From NCBI GenBank assembly GCA_043392685.1, contig JBHZGM010000018.1: 64,000 nucleotides of DNA; one strand, 5' to 3'. The translations under genes and the position numbers were made by a program. Shown one piece after another: positions 52,906 through 62,141 of this stretch (its first letter is position 1; every line of letters starts with the position of its first letter). The notes under the pieces were generated by a model. It did no database searches. It was not told the DNA's origin and saw nothing but the letters and a program-made list of their open reading frames with translations. Source of the DNA: Metapseudomonas sp043392685 (GTDB taxonomy: Bacteria; Pseudomonadota; Gammaproteobacteria; Pseudomonadales; Pseudomonadaceae).

Positions 52906-54432
52906 TTAGACCGGCACCCACCGATGCGGCAGCAATTGCCCGATCTCACTCGCCCGCTGCGTCGGCAGCCGCGTAAGCACATCTTTGAGATAGGCATACG
53001 GATCATGCCCGTTGAGGCGTGCTGATTGGATCAAGCTCATGATCGCCGCCGCCCGTTTGCCGCTGCGCAGTGACCCGGCAAACAGCCAGTTCGAGCGCCC
53101 AAGTGCCCACGGTCGGATCTGGTTCTCGACCCAGTTGTTGTCAATGGGCACGGCGCCGTCATCAAGGTAGCGCGTCAGCGCTGCCCAGCGTTTCAAGCTG
53201 TAGTCCAGCGCCTTGGCAGTTGCTGAGCCTTCAGGCACCAAGTCGCGTTGGGCCAGCATCCAGGTATGCAGTGTTTCGAGGATGGGAGCGGCTTTCTCCT
53301 GGCGTATTCGCCAGCGCTCTTTATCGCTCAAGTCGCGTGCTTGCCGTTCGATTTCGTACAGACCGGCGATTGAGTGCAGCGCCTGCTCGGCCAGTTGGCT
53401 TTTGTTCGCCGCGTGCAGGTCGAAGAACTTGCGCCGGGCGTGGGCCATGCAGCCGATTTCGGTAATGCCTTGCTCGAAGCTGGCCTTATAGCCGGCGAAG
53501 TCGTCACAGACCAGCTTACCGTTCCATTGGCCGAGGAAGTTGCGCGCATGCTCGCCGGCACGGCTGGGGCTGAAGTCGTAGACCACGGCGCTCAGGTCGG
53601 CGAAGGGCGTGGCGCTGTAGGCCCAGACGTAGGCCCGACGGGTTTTCTTCTCGCCGGGCGCGAGCATCTGTACCGGGGTTTCGTCGGCGTGGATCACGCG
53701 CTGGGCAAGCACTGCTTCGCGCAGGGCATCGACCAAGGGCTGGAGCTGTACGCCGGTTTGCCCGACCCACTGCGCCAGCGTCGAGCGGGCGATGGCCAGG
53801 CCGGCACGGCCAAAGATCTTCTCCTGCCGGTACAGCGGCAGGTGATCGGCGAACTTGGCCACCATCACGTGGGCCAACAGGCCAGCAGTGGGGATGCCCT
53901 TGTCGATCACCTGGGCCGGCACCGGTGCCTGGATCAGCGTTTCGCACTGGCGGCAGACCCATTTCCCACGCACGTGCTGTTCGACGGTGAACACGCCCGG
54001 TGTGTAGTCGAGCTTTTCGCTGACATCTTCACCCACGCGTTGCAGCTGGCAGCCGCAAGCGCATTGGGTGTTTTCTGGCTCGTGGCGGATCACGGTACGC
54101 GGGAATTGCGCTGGCAGCGGCGCACGCTTGGGCTGCTGACGCGGCTCAGCCGGGGCGGTCGGCGGGTTCACCGCCTTCAGCTCGGCCTCGATGGCGGCGA
54201 TGTCGGTGTCGATCAGGTCTTCCAGCAAGCTGCCTTGGGCAGGGCTCAGCTGTTCGCTGCGCTTGGCGAACTTGTGCCGTTTGAGCAGAGCGATCTCGTG
54301 GGTCAGCTGTTCGTTGACCGTTTCGATGCGCTGGATCTTCTTGCCCAGCGTATCGACTTGCGACATCAACTGCGCGGCCAATGCGCGCAGTTGGTCGGGG
54401 GTCATCTGGTCGAGGCTGGGCGAGGAAGTCAT
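52906..54432 (-). CDS. tnpC: IS66 transposase TnpC
   Basis: 508 residues, complete. N-terminal leucine-rich helix (QVDTLGKKIQRIETVNEQLT), a zinc-binding segment (CACGCQLQRVGEDVSEKLDY), then the DDE catalytic core with VIHADETPVQMLAPG, LVCDDFAGYKASFEQGI and CMAHARRKFFDLH, and NNWVENQIRPWALGRSNWLF near the end. It is the catalytic transposase of IS66 elements. It is read after tnpB with a 61-base gap. Confidence 0.96.
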   Translation of the reverse strand: MTSSPSLDQMTPDQLRALAAQLMSQVDTLGKKIQRIETVNEQLTHEIALLKRHKFAKRSEQLSPAQGSLLEDLIDTDIAAIEAELKAVNPPTAPAEPRQQPKRAPLPAQFPRTVIRHEPENTQCACGCQLQRVGEDVSEKLDYTPGVFTVEQHVRGKWVCRQCETLIQAPVPAQVIDKGIPTAGLLAHVMVAKFADHLPLYRQEKIFGRAGLAIARSTLAQWVGQTGVQLQPLVDALREAVLAQRVIHADETPVQMLAPGEKKTRRAYVWAYSATPFADLSAVVYDFSPSRAGEHARNFLGQWNGKLVCDDFAGYKASFEQGITEIGCMAHARRKFFDLHAANKSQLAEQALHSIAGLYEIERQARDLSDKERWRIRQEKAAPILETLHTWMLAQRDLVPEGSATAKALDYSLKRWAALTRYLDDGAVPIDNNWVENQIRPWALGRSNWLFAGSLRSGKRAAAIMSLIQSARLNGHDPYAYLKDVLTRLPTQRASEIGQLLPHRWVPV

Positions 54433-54493
54433 GCCGGCGATTGTCTCAGAGCGGGCAATCCGCGGCGACGAATCGATAGGCTAATGGCAGGTG

Positions 54494-54829
54494 CTACAGC
54501 ACTGTGATCGAGCCGCCCGAACCCACACGTTGCCAGGGTAAACCCAGCACCAACGCCTGAAGTTGCTCGGCGTCCAGCTCCACTTCGGCGCCATGTCGAA
54601 GACCCGGCCAGATGAAGCGCCCCTGGTGCAATCGCCGGGCAGCGAGCCAGATCCCGACACCGTCGTGCACCAGCACCTTCATCCGGTTGGCCCGTCGGTT
54701 GGCGAACAGATAAGCACAGTGCGGCTTCGCCGCACCGAATACCGCCACCACACGGGCCAACGCGGTGTCAGTGCCGGCGCGCATGTCCATCGGCTCGGTA
54801 GCGAGCCAGATAGCGTCGATGCGGATCAC
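54494..54829 (-). CDS. tnpB: IS66 accessory protein TnpB
   Basis: 111 residues. Typical Orf2/TnpB: IWLATEPMDMRAGTDTALAR, FANRRANRMKVLVHDGVGIW and RLHQGRFIWPG. The protein is required for IS66 transposition, with an unclear mechanism. It overlaps tnpA by four bases. Confidence 0.95.
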   Translation of the reverse strand: MIRIDAIWLATEPMDMRAGTDTALARVVAVFGAAKPHCAYLFANRRANRMKVLVHDGVGIWLAARRLHQGRFIWPGLRHGAEVELDAEQLQALVLGLPWQRVGSGGSITVL

Positions 54830-55143
54830 TGCGTAAGCCCGCGTATAAACCGGGCGCAGCCTTCAGGATCGGAGGCAGGCCACTTTACCGTGAGCGCTTG
54901 CTGCCCAAGCGGTAGCTCGATGATCACCGCTGCCTCGGGCTGGCGCTTCGCCTCAGTGTGTAGCGGAATGAAGGCAGGCAATGTCGTCGTCGGCTGATCG
55001 CAGTAAAGCGGTAGCCATTTGCGGACGACGTTGGCGTTGATGCCGTGACTCAAGGCGACACTGGCCACCGAGGCGCCTGGCTGGAGGCACTCCTGGACGA
55101 CCTGGGCCTTGAACGGCTTGGGGTAAGAGTTTCGCTGGCGCAT
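54826..55143 (-). CDS. tnpA: IS66 accessory protein TnpA
   Basis: 105 residues from the ATG at 55143 (MRQRNSYPKPFKAQVVQECL). A helix-turn-helix of the transposase-8/Orf1 type follows (PGASVASVALSHGINANVVR). It is the first gene of the IS66 operon. A frame start 12 codons upstream is possible but lacks a clear ribosome site. Confidence 0.92.
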   Translation of the reverse strand: MRQRNSYPKPFKAQVVQECLQPGASVASVALSHGINANVVRKWLPLYCDQPTTTLPAFIPLHTEAKRQPEAAVIIELPLGQQALTVKWPASDPEGCARFIRGLTQ

Positions 55144-55340
55144 GAGGATCCGCTTGCAAGGGCTAAAAATGGTGTCCACTTAAATAGGTGGACACCATCG
55201 CCCTTAATACAGGGATCAGGTAGGTGCCTTCGCAGAACGCTTACCGTCAATGGGCTCGAAAGCACTTTGGTCTGTCCCGGAATGCGCGAACACTACCTTA
55301 GGTGGATAGTTGAGTGGGTCTACAGTCAGGATCGGTCTTA

Positions 55341-57194
55341 CTACAACCGCTCCCGCAAATAAGCTGCAGTCTCCTGATCTGTGCAGTACACGTAGCAGCC
55401 CTTCATGCCGCGAGTCATAAGGGTCCGGTAGGTGTTCTTGATGATCTGGTCCGTCTCCTGCTTGGCCAGGTCAGGGTATTCCTTCATCAGCTTCTTGTAG
55501 CCGCGAATCGATTTGTCATGTTTGTCTCGTTGATCCGGGGCTGTGATGACTTGCCCGTTCCTGACGATCAGATCGGGACCAATGATGACGCCGATGTAAT
55601 CGACCTCCAGGCCCTGGCAGGTATGAATGCAGCCCACCTGCTCAATCGAGTTTTCGGCGATGATCCAGAGGCTGCCATCCTGGTCGAGATTCCATTGGCG
55701 CCGGTAGTTCTCGCCAATGATGATGTCGTGTGCAGTCGAGTCCTTCTTACTGCGCCAGGGCCAACAATAGCCGGCGACGACACGGGCCTTGTTTGACTTG
55801 TTCTTCGCTTCCACCGCGGCATGGAGTGCTTCAGGGGTGTCGAACACCTTGAATTCGTACTCGTCGCCGTTGAGCTGCTTGTTGGCGGTGGGGCGGATAT
55901 CGAGGACGTCGTCCAGCCAGGCTAGGTAACCGTCGGAGCCACTGCAGCGGAACTGCGAAGCAAGGCTGTACTCCTCAACTGTGGCCCCCTTGGCCTCTGC
56001 GAATTTCCTGATGGATTGCTTGCTGCCGATGTCGCTGAGCGTGACGCGCTGATCCTCATCGATGAAAAAGATCGCGCACTTGGACGACTCAATAAGCTCC
56101 TTGATCTGGTTTTCACCCAGGTTGCCGTAAAGCCCGCTCTTTTCGTTGAGACGATGGGCTTCGTCAACGATCAACATGTCGAAGGTGTTCGGTTCGGTAT
56201 CAATGAAGGCCCCCGAGCCTGTGAACATATACGAGAACTTGCTTCGCGTGATTGAGCCAACCAGCTTTGATTCGTACACCTTGCGCGGTGCTGCGTTCTT
56301 GGAAACGTACTTGCCTACCAGGCCGAGTGACGTGAGATGCACGAGAAGATTAATGGCGAGCACCGTTTTTCCCGTGCCGGGTCCCCCTTCGATGATCAGA
56401 ACCCTGGGTTGCGCTTCGGATGCCGACTTGGCAGCCGCTATCGCCGATTCGTAGACCTCTTTTTGGTCATCGATCAGCACGAACTCTGGCTGAGCAGCGA
56501 GGAGTCCCTTCAATGAGTCGGCGAGTGCTTTAGAGGGGCGAATTTTCCCATTCGCCAGCTCGTAGAGCACCTTCTTGGAATCACCACATTTGATGTGCTT
56601 CTTGATGAAGGCGCGCAGGCGCTCCAGTTCCTCTTTGCCTTTTAGGAATAGAGGAGCCTTCTCCAAATAGGCCTGGTAGTGGGGCGAGTCGATCACACCG
56701 TCCCGCACATAGTTGTGCAGGTAAGCGCAGGGGCGCACGGAGATGCTGTCTTCGTAGACGGCCTCATTGAATCCCTCCAGCAGCGACGCATAGGACCAAG
56801 CTTGGTACGAGGGGTGCACTACCTCGCGCAGCCCTTTGCCCAACGCAGTTTTCACGATGGCGTCTTTGCTGGTAGCCGTGATCTTGTGCCACTGCTTCAG
56901 TTCGACGAGCACGGCGTTCTTTGCGCCCGACGCATCGTGCCCGGTAAGGGTAACGTCGATACGCTTCGAGGTTTGTGGGATATGCAGCTCGATTGCCAAG
57001 CCGGCGTCGTTGGGGACTTCTTCATCCCGTAGCACCTTGGCCATGTAGCCAAGAGATCCTTTCCAGGAATTGACCTCCGACTCTGCGACCTTTTTTCCGG
57101 TTGCGGTCTTGAAGCTTTGAAGGATCACATCCTCGATGTCGTCATTATCGTGATCGTGGAGGAACTGCTTCTTGGTGGCTTCGTAAACGATCAA
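55341..57194 (-). CDS. DUF2075 (Schlafen-group-3-like) helicase with N-terminal nuclease-like domain
   Basis: 617 residues. N-terminal 200 residues include RIDVTLTGHD and NAVLVELKQWHKI, an Asp...Glu-x-Lys pattern suggesting a PD-(D/E)XK nuclease. The ATPase part has IIEGGPGTGKTVLAINLLVH (Walker A near residue 275), MLIVDEAHRLNE (Walker B), DQRVTLSDIGS, and late HTCQGLEVDYIGVIIGPDL and RTLMTRGMKGCYVYCTD, the DUF2075 signature. Such proteins are frequent in defence islands. It is 29 bases downstream of the mazG-like gene and co-oriented, so they probably act together. Confidence 0.85.
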   Translation of the reverse strand: MIVYEATKKQFLHDHDNDDIEDVILQSFKTATGKKVAESEVNSWKGSLGYMAKVLRDEEVPNDAGLAIELHIPQTSKRIDVTLTGHDASGAKNAVLVELKQWHKITATSKDAIVKTALGKGLREVVHPSYQAWSYASLLEGFNEAVYEDSISVRPCAYLHNYVRDGVIDSPHYQAYLEKAPLFLKGKEELERLRAFIKKHIKCGDSKKVLYELANGKIRPSKALADSLKGLLAAQPEFVLIDDQKEVYESAIAAAKSASEAQPRVLIIEGGPGTGKTVLAINLLVHLTSLGLVGKYVSKNAAPRKVYESKLVGSITRSKFSYMFTGSGAFIDTEPNTFDMLIVDEAHRLNEKSGLYGNLGENQIKELIESSKCAIFFIDEDQRVTLSDIGSKQSIRKFAEAKGATVEEYSLASQFRCSGSDGYLAWLDDVLDIRPTANKQLNGDEYEFKVFDTPEALHAAVEAKNKSNKARVVAGYCWPWRSKKDSTAHDIIIGENYRRQWNLDQDGSLWIIAENSIEQVGCIHTCQGLEVDYIGVIIGPDLIVRNGQVITAPDQRDKHDKSIRGYKKLMKEYPDLAKQETDQIIKNTYRTLMTRGMKGCYVYCTDQETAAYLRERL

Positions 57195-57223
57195 CTTCAG
57201 TCTTCCTTGGCAGGCGCCTTAAC

Positions 57224-57607
57224 TCAGATCTGGTTGTACTTCTTGCTCGTGTTCCAGGCCTTCTCGACCGGGTATTTCTCGCCGTTCAGCTTCAATTTCT
57301 GTTGCACTGCGGCGCTAAGGTCGACGCCCAGCACCGAGGCCAGCCGCACGACGTACATCAGCACGTCGGCCAATTCGTCCTTCACAGCCTGGGCCGTTTC
57401 CGGATTTCGGGCTGCTTCCTTAGAGGCGTCCTCAGTCATCCACTGGAAGATCTCGGTGAGTTCACCCACCTCTCCACCCAGGGCCATCGCCAGATTCTTG
57501 GGAGAGTGGAACTGAGCCCAATTTCGATCATTGGCGAATTGCTCAAGCTTTTTGGCGAGCTGGGATACGTCGACCAGAGGGGAGGGCGTAGTGGATGCGT
57601 TCGTCAC
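57224..57607 (-). CDS. MazG-like nucleotide pyrophosphohydrolase
   Basis: 127 residues. All-alpha NTP pyrophosphatase with the EXXE...EXXD metal motif in GGEVGELTEIFQWM and DELADVLMYVVRLA. It hydrolyses a nucleoside triphosphate to the monophosphate and PPi; this short form resembles dCTP pyrophosphatases. Paired with a DUF2075 helicase-nuclease, it may lower nucleotide pools during infection or clear a signal nucleotide. Divergent from the DUF3883 gene across about 300 bases. Confidence 0.88.
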   Translation of the reverse strand: MTNASTTPSPLVDVSQLAKKLEQFANDRNWAQFHSPKNLAMALGGEVGELTEIFQWMTEDASKEAARNPETAQAVKDELADVLMYVVRLASVLGVDLSAAVQQKLKLNGEKYPVEKAWNTSKKYNQI

Positions 57608-57913
57608 GTGGATGTCCTGTGATGTCCTGATCAGGCAGCGGAGGTAAGGGGCCAGCGTTGTGCCTGTATGGCTTCAGCTCGACACCATACGTCCTTCAGA
57701 CGAAGTGAAAAAGCCTGTAGGACTTTCTCACCAATCGTAAGAAGCGGTTTACATGCCAGAAGGCCACTGTCGAGTGTGAAGTCATTGATATAGGACGTTC
57801 CATCTAGGCGTAACCGCTCGCTTCGGACGTTGGTCAGGCTCTTACAAGTCTTGATTTTGTGTAGGACAAAGCTGACAGTTGCTCGGAAATTTTACTGCAA
57901 GGACGCATAGCCA
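57608..57913. promoter_or_regulatory. Divergent promoter region inside the cassette
   Basis: 306 bases between the mazG-like start and the DUF3883 gene's GTG start. It holds the AAGGA ribosome site of the latter at 57899-57903. No long inverted repeat or gene was seen. Confidence 0.35.
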
Positions 57914-59056
57914 GTGCCCCAGCTTTCCCTCCTGAAAAGCCCGGCCGCCGTACAGGCCGCAATGGACGAGTTTTCGCAACTGGGGCGGGTGGCGTTTCTC
58001 AAGCGCTACGGCTTCGGCAAATCCAGGGATTACTTGGTACGCAACCCTCGGACGGGGGAGCTCTGCGATTCCAAGGCGATCGTAGGTGTTGCCTTCGGCA
58101 AGCAATTCCCTAATCAAGGTGTCCTGGGGGCGGAGGATTTCTCCGGCGGCGAAGCGACCGTGGTGCCTCTTCTTCAGTCAATGGGCTTCGAACTTCACCG
58201 CATCGGGGAGGGCTGGTCAGAAGACGAGGTCCAGTCGACGGTCGCAGACTATTTCGAAATGCTGCGATTAGAAGCTGATGGTTTGGCCTACAACAAGTCT
58301 GAGCACAATGAGGTGCTGCGCAGGCAACTCAATGGGCGCAGCAAGGCATCTGTTGAGCTGAAGCATCAGAACATCAGCTCCGTCCTCGCTGGTCTGGGGT
58401 TGCCTTTCATCCAAGGCTACAAGCCACGCGGCAACAGCCAGTTGCTATTGCGCAAGGCTGTGCAGGAGTACGTCATCCAACATTCGGTAGCAGTGGGCAA
58501 GATCGTCGATGCGTTGGAGGAGGTGAAAACCCCGGCGGAGAAATCTTATTCGGCTGTATTGGTTGATTCTCCTGCCAAGGAAGAGCGAAAGAAGCTTGTT
58601 GTGCCGGCGCCTGTTCGACAGCGCCTGCCGCGCAAGCTCGACTACGCCGCTCGGGACGAAGCGAACCGCAAGTTAGGACGGTCAGGAGAGCATTGGGTAA
58701 TTGGCTACGAGCAGCACCGGTTGACGGAAATGGGCCATCCTGAGCTATTCCAGCAGTTGGACTGGGTCTCGGAAACTCGAGGAGATGGCGCCGGCTACGA
58801 CATCCTCTCGTTCGAGAATGAGGTGCTACATCGTTACATCGAGGTGAAAGCCACAAATGGAGGTATCGCGACTTCGTTCATCGTCAGCCACAACGAGTTG
58901 GAATTCTCCAGAGAGACAGACGACCAGTTTTACCTCTATCGGGTGTTCCAGCTCAGTAGTGACCCGAAACTCTTTATCCTGCGTGGAGATCTGTTGGACC
59001 AGCTCTATCTGACGCCGCTGGATTTCAGGGCCAGCTTTCGCGAGCACTTTAGGTAA
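57914..59056 (+). CDS. DUF3883 PD-(D/E)XK-type protein with ScoMcrA-like N-terminus
   Basis: 380 residues from a GTG with an AAGGA site. The N-terminal 90 residues (GRVAFLKRYGFGKSRDYLVR, then CDSKAIVGVAFGKQFP) resemble the head domain of ScoMcrA-type restriction proteins. The C-terminal 120 residues form DUF3883, a PD-(D/E)XK fold: GEHWVIGYEQHRL, GAGYDILSFE and YIEVKATNGG give the Asp and Glu-x-Lys. A modification-dependent or sequence-guided restriction role is plausible. It lies inside the inverted-repeat cassette, divergent from the MazG pair. Confidence 0.8.
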   Translation: MPQLSLLKSPAAVQAAMDEFSQLGRVAFLKRYGFGKSRDYLVRNPRTGELCDSKAIVGVAFGKQFPNQGVLGAEDFSGGEATVVPLLQSMGFELHRIGEGWSEDEVQSTVADYFEMLRLEADGLAYNKSEHNEVLRRQLNGRSKASVELKHQNISSVLAGLGLPFIQGYKPRGNSQLLLRKAVQEYVIQHSVAVGKIVDALEEVKTPAEKSYSAVLVDSPAKEERKKLVVPAPVRQRLPRKLDYAARDEANRKLGRSGEHWVIGYEQHRLTEMGHPELFQQLDWVSETRGDGAGYDILSFENEVLHRYIEVKATNGGIATSFIVSHNELEFSRETDDQFYLYRVFQLSSDPKLFILRGDLLDQLYLTPLDFRASFREHFR

Positions 59057-59142
59057 TAGTGGAGCACGGGCATCCACCTTAAGTCAGTGTCCACTCAGTC
59101 CGGGACAGACCAGGAACCTATTTTTGAAGGGAAGCGAGAAAT

Positions 59143-60354
59143 TTGACCGCATCTTTAACCTGGCTGGACCTGACCTCAGCCGACCGCGATAAGGTCCGCC
59201 AAATTCTTGATCTATTTAAGGAGCAGGGTACTGTCGACGAGCTCGGCCTGGGCAGCCTCCGCGATGCCTTGTCTGACGCACTGTTCCCAGGGACTTCAGT
59301 ACTGCATACGCGCTTGCGCTATGTGCTGCTTATCCCGTGGATTTACACACGTCTCGAGCAAATGGGGGCGGGAGGGGATATCGCCAGAGCTGCGCGCGCT
59401 AAAGAGGTGGAGTTGATCTCCTATCTTGCAGACCAAGGCAATGATGGTGTGATCGGTATCCAGGCACGGGAGTCTCTTGCTCGTCTGCCAAGCAGCGTGT
59501 ATTGGGCTGCACTGTCTCGTTGGGGTATTTTCGTGCCTCGACAAAGTCTCAGCTGGTATCACGCCCATTTTGATGATCTACGCCGCGAGGCTCGTCGACC
59601 AGAGGCTTCGGCTGACGATCCTGGTGTGCTTTTATCTGGCCGCTATACCTGGCACCCGAGATTGCCATCTTTGTTCGCGGGACTCTCTGAGGCGGCAGGG
59701 TTTTCTCTGAGTCGAGAGGAGGCTGAGTTCGTACAGGCGCAGATTCGTGCCAACTGTAATGGCTCATTGCTGGGTTGGTTGGCTGATCATGATCTTGCCA
59801 GTCAGTCCAAAGAGCTTTGGCAGATTCGCCTGGGATCGGACGCGCCCACTCAGATCGTTACCACACTCGAATTGGCTCGGCAGTTTTCATTGGTCATTGA
59901 AGGGGCGCCGCTCCTTTACAACCTGATGTTGGCGGAGAAGCGAGGCAAGGCCAATCAGTCGGAAGGTGATCTAGTAACCGCGGACTCTTACCGCCGGGAA
60001 TTTTCCGAGTGGATGGAGAGGGCCAGGACAGACCTGCAGACATTCCAGCCGGAGGGATTGTGGGCTTTCGTGGCGGGTCAGCAGGTGCGAAGCCCAGAGC
60101 TTCAGCGCCGTTTTGTCGAACGCTGGTTGCAGCGTGTCAGTCATGGCGATGCTGAGCGAGCGCTTGATGATCGCGAGTTACGGTCCCTGATTGAGACGCG
60201 AGAGCGACAGCTCAAAGGACCCACGCGGGCGCGACTCGCTAATGCTGGCCGGTTGGCAGACTGGAGTGGTCGTGTAGGCGTTGGGCGAATGGAATTTCGC
60301 TGGAGCCAAGTGCGTCGGCTGCTGATGGATCTACATGAGGGGTTGTCACGCTGA
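59143..60354 (+). CDS. DUF6361-family protein, first gene of a three-gene operon
   Basis: 403 residues from a TTG start, set by the conserved opening TASLTWLDLTSADRDKVRQI. The next part (LRDALSDALFPGTSVLHTRL, then RYVLLIPWIYTRLE) is typical of DUF6361. No catalytic motif is recognised, and the protein is mostly helical. Its stop overlaps the phospholipase-D-like start as TGATG. Genes of this family occur with PLD-like and helicase genes in islands, suggesting a shared system whose mechanism is not known to me. Confidence 0.78.
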   Translation: MTASLTWLDLTSADRDKVRQILDLFKEQGTVDELGLGSLRDALSDALFPGTSVLHTRLRYVLLIPWIYTRLEQMGAGGDIARAARAKEVELISYLADQGNDGVIGIQARESLARLPSSVYWAALSRWGIFVPRQSLSWYHAHFDDLRREARRPEASADDPGVLLSGRYTWHPRLPSLFAGLSEAAGFSLSREEAEFVQAQIRANCNGSLLGWLADHDLASQSKELWQIRLGSDAPTQIVTTLELARQFSLVIEGAPLLYNLMLAEKRGKANQSEGDLVTADSYRREFSEWMERARTDLQTFQPEGLWAFVAGQQVRSPELQRRFVERWLQRVSHGDAERALDDRELRSLIETRERQLKGPTRARLANAGRLADWSGRVGVGRMEFRWSQVRRLLMDLHEGLSR

Positions 60355-62141
60355 TGTTGTCTCCTGATTCCCGTGCCGTGGCCATGGATTTGCTCAAACC
60401 GCCACCAGGTTACCGGCTAGATCGAACCGTATTGACTACCTACAGCCTGGATTTGGAGGTGCTGCTGGCCTTGCCGCTAGCGGTATTAGCTCAGACAGAT
60501 GCCGGAGTTGAGCAGCTTCTACAGGATCCGCTGGTGTTGCTGGAGGCGATTCGTGAGGCTGGCGAACGCATACAGGTTTTTGTCGATGAGGCCGGCATTG
60601 CCGTACCTGCTAATGGCCGGACTCTATATGGGGCGTTGGAGTCCAGCGTCCATCCGGTAAAAGCGCCGAACGGTGGAGCCTTCCACCCCAAGGTCTGGGT
60701 CGCTCGTTTCCTGTCCGAAGATCAATCACCGCTGATCCGAGTATCGGTGGCTTCTCGCAATCTAACCTTTGACAGGTCTTGGGATATTGCTCTGACGTCG
60801 GAGGCTTTGCCCGGCAAAAGAACGGTTTCCGCCATTAAGCCGCTGGCTGACATGTTGCGTCGATTACCAGGACTAGGCAATGAAGCGCTGGATGACGCCG
60901 TTACTGCCGGTATTGAGCAACTGGCGCATGAAATACAACGAACGGTTTTTCCGGCGCCGGAGGGCTTCGATAGCGATCTTGAGTTCCATGTCTTGGGTCT
61001 TGGCAAGCAAAGAGGCCATTGGTGCCCAGTTGAACAGGTAACTCGGGTACTGGCTATTGCCCCCTTTGTATCAGACAAGGCGCTGCATAAAGTTGCCAGC
61101 CTGGCGTCAGGTGAATCTTTGTTGGTCAGTCGTGCTGATCAGCTCTCGCAACTTGACGTAGATCTGTTGGGGGCATGGAGTCGCGTAGAAGTGCTGAGTT
61201 CAACAGCAGATGGGGAGGCCGAGGATGGTTCTCAGGCACGTCCTTCAGGACTACATGCCAAGCTGATGGTCTTTGAGCAGGGGCACCGTGCCACCTGGTT
61301 TATCGGCTCTGCCAATCTGACTGATGCAGCCTTTACCGGGAATAACGTCGAGGTGATGGTGTCCGCTTCCGGTCCTAAAGGACGTCCGGGAGGCAAAGGC
61401 GTCGGCATCAACCTTTTTCTGGAGTCGGGCTTTCGGAGGCTGTGTGAAGACTACGATTTTGCTGAGTTCACACCCGACGAAGAAAGCGCCAGAGATGCGG
61501 CAAACAAGCTCAAACTGTCTCGTGAGGCGTTGCTGGGGGCGGAGTTGTATGTCAGTTGTCGACCGGCAGAAGGCGATTGGCAAATGGCAGTGCATGGGGG
61601 GATTGTCTTGCCTCAAGGCGTTACCCTAACCACCTGGCCCTTATCGGTTGAAGGGCATCAGGCCAAGACGTGGCAGGACGGTGTGAGCTGGAATCTGCCA
61701 ATTGCCAGGCTGACAGCATTTGTAGCTTTCAGCATTGCAGTAGATGGTCATGACGAGGAGCTTCGTCTTGCCATCAAGCTGCCTGTGGAAGGGATGCCGG
61801 AGGAACGGATCCATCATGTGCTGCGCACGCTGATCGATAGCCCGGAGCGATTTCTGCAGTTCCTGCGGGCTCTGCTTGGTGGCTTGGAGGAGATTGCTGG
61901 GCTCATTGGAGAAAGATCCGGGCAGCCTTGGAATTTTGCCGGAGGTCAGGGGCTCCGTGGGGAACCATTACTGGAAGATATGCTACGTGCGGCCTCGCGT
62001 GATCCGCAGCGGTTGATCCCGGTACGGCGGTTGATTGCTGATTTGCGTCAATCGGAAGAGGGACGAAAGATCGTGCCGGATGAGCTTTATGCCGTCTGGC
62101 AAGCAGTTGATTCTGTGCTGGCTGACAAGGAAGCTCAATGA
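60354..62141 (+). CDS. Phospholipase-D-like (HKD) nuclease-family protein
   Basis: 595 residues. Two half-sites are visible: GGAFHPKVWVARFL with SVASRNLTFDRSWD (residues about 100-145), and GLHAKLMVFEQGHRATWFIG with SANLTDAAFTGNNVEV (about 300-335). The HxK plus downstream N/S signature is that of the PLD superfamily, which includes nucleases such as those in DISARM and Dpd systems. Coupled on both sides by overlapping start and stop codons, it forms one unit with the DUF6361 and helicase genes. Confidence 0.83.
   Translation: MLSPDSRAVAMDLLKPPPGYRLDRTVLTTYSLDLEVLLALPLAVLAQTDAGVEQLLQDPLVLLEAIREAGERIQVFVDEAGIAVPANGRTLYGALESSVHPVKAPNGGAFHPKVWVARFLSEDQSPLIRVSVASRNLTFDRSWDIALTSEALPGKRTVSAIKPLADMLRRLPGLGNEALDDAVTAGIEQLAHEIQRTVFPAPEGFDSDLEFHVLGLGKQRGHWCPVEQVTRVLAIAPFVSDKALHKVASLASGESLLVSRADQLSQLDVDLLGAWSRVEVLSSTADGEAEDGSQARPSGLHAKLMVFEQGHRATWFIGSANLTDAAFTGNNVEVMVSASGPKGRPGGKGVGINLFLESGFRRLCEDYDFAEFTPDEESARDAANKLKLSREALLGAELYVSCRPAEGDWQMAVHGGIVLPQGVTLTTWPLSVEGHQAKTWQDGVSWNLPIARLTAFVAFSIAVDGHDEELRLAIKLPVEGMPEERIHHVLRTLIDSPERFLQFLRALLGGLEEIAGLIGERSGQPWNFAGGQGLRGEPLLEDMLRAASRDPQRLIPVRRLIADLRQSEEGRKIVPDELYAVWQAVDSVLADKEAQ

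Larger units (their letters stand above)
52875..55244. mobile_element. Complete IS66-family element with 8-bp target duplication
   Basis: About 2.37 kb. The ends are GTAAGCGTCTGCCCAACTCA (from 52875) and, in reverse complement from 55244, GTAAGCGTTCTGCGAAGGCA. The same 8 bases, CGTCAATG, flank both sides (52867-52874 and 55245-55252), a perfect target duplication of the length IS66 makes. All three genes (tnpA, tnpB, tnpC) are intact, so insertion was recent and the element may be active. Confidence 0.95.
55268..59112. mobile_element. Transposase-less cassette with about 40-bp terminal inverted repeats
   Basis: The left end starts TGGTCTGTCCCGGA (55268-55281); the right end is its exact complement TCCGGGACAGACCA (59099-59112). 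Beyond these 14 bases the ends stay similar to the GGTGGAT stretch (55301-55307), about 35 of 41 positions matching with one gap. TG...CA tips are like those of IS3-type elements. Between them are only three genes (DUF2075, MazG, DUF3883) and no transposase, the make-up of a mobile insertion cassette. No target duplication is seen. Confidence 0.6.

Noticed and set aside
52875..59112. Idea that IS66 and the adjacent inverted-repeat cassette form one composite transposon
   Set aside because: The IS66 has its own perfect 8-bp target duplication and ends 23 bases outside the cassette, so the two are independent insertions.
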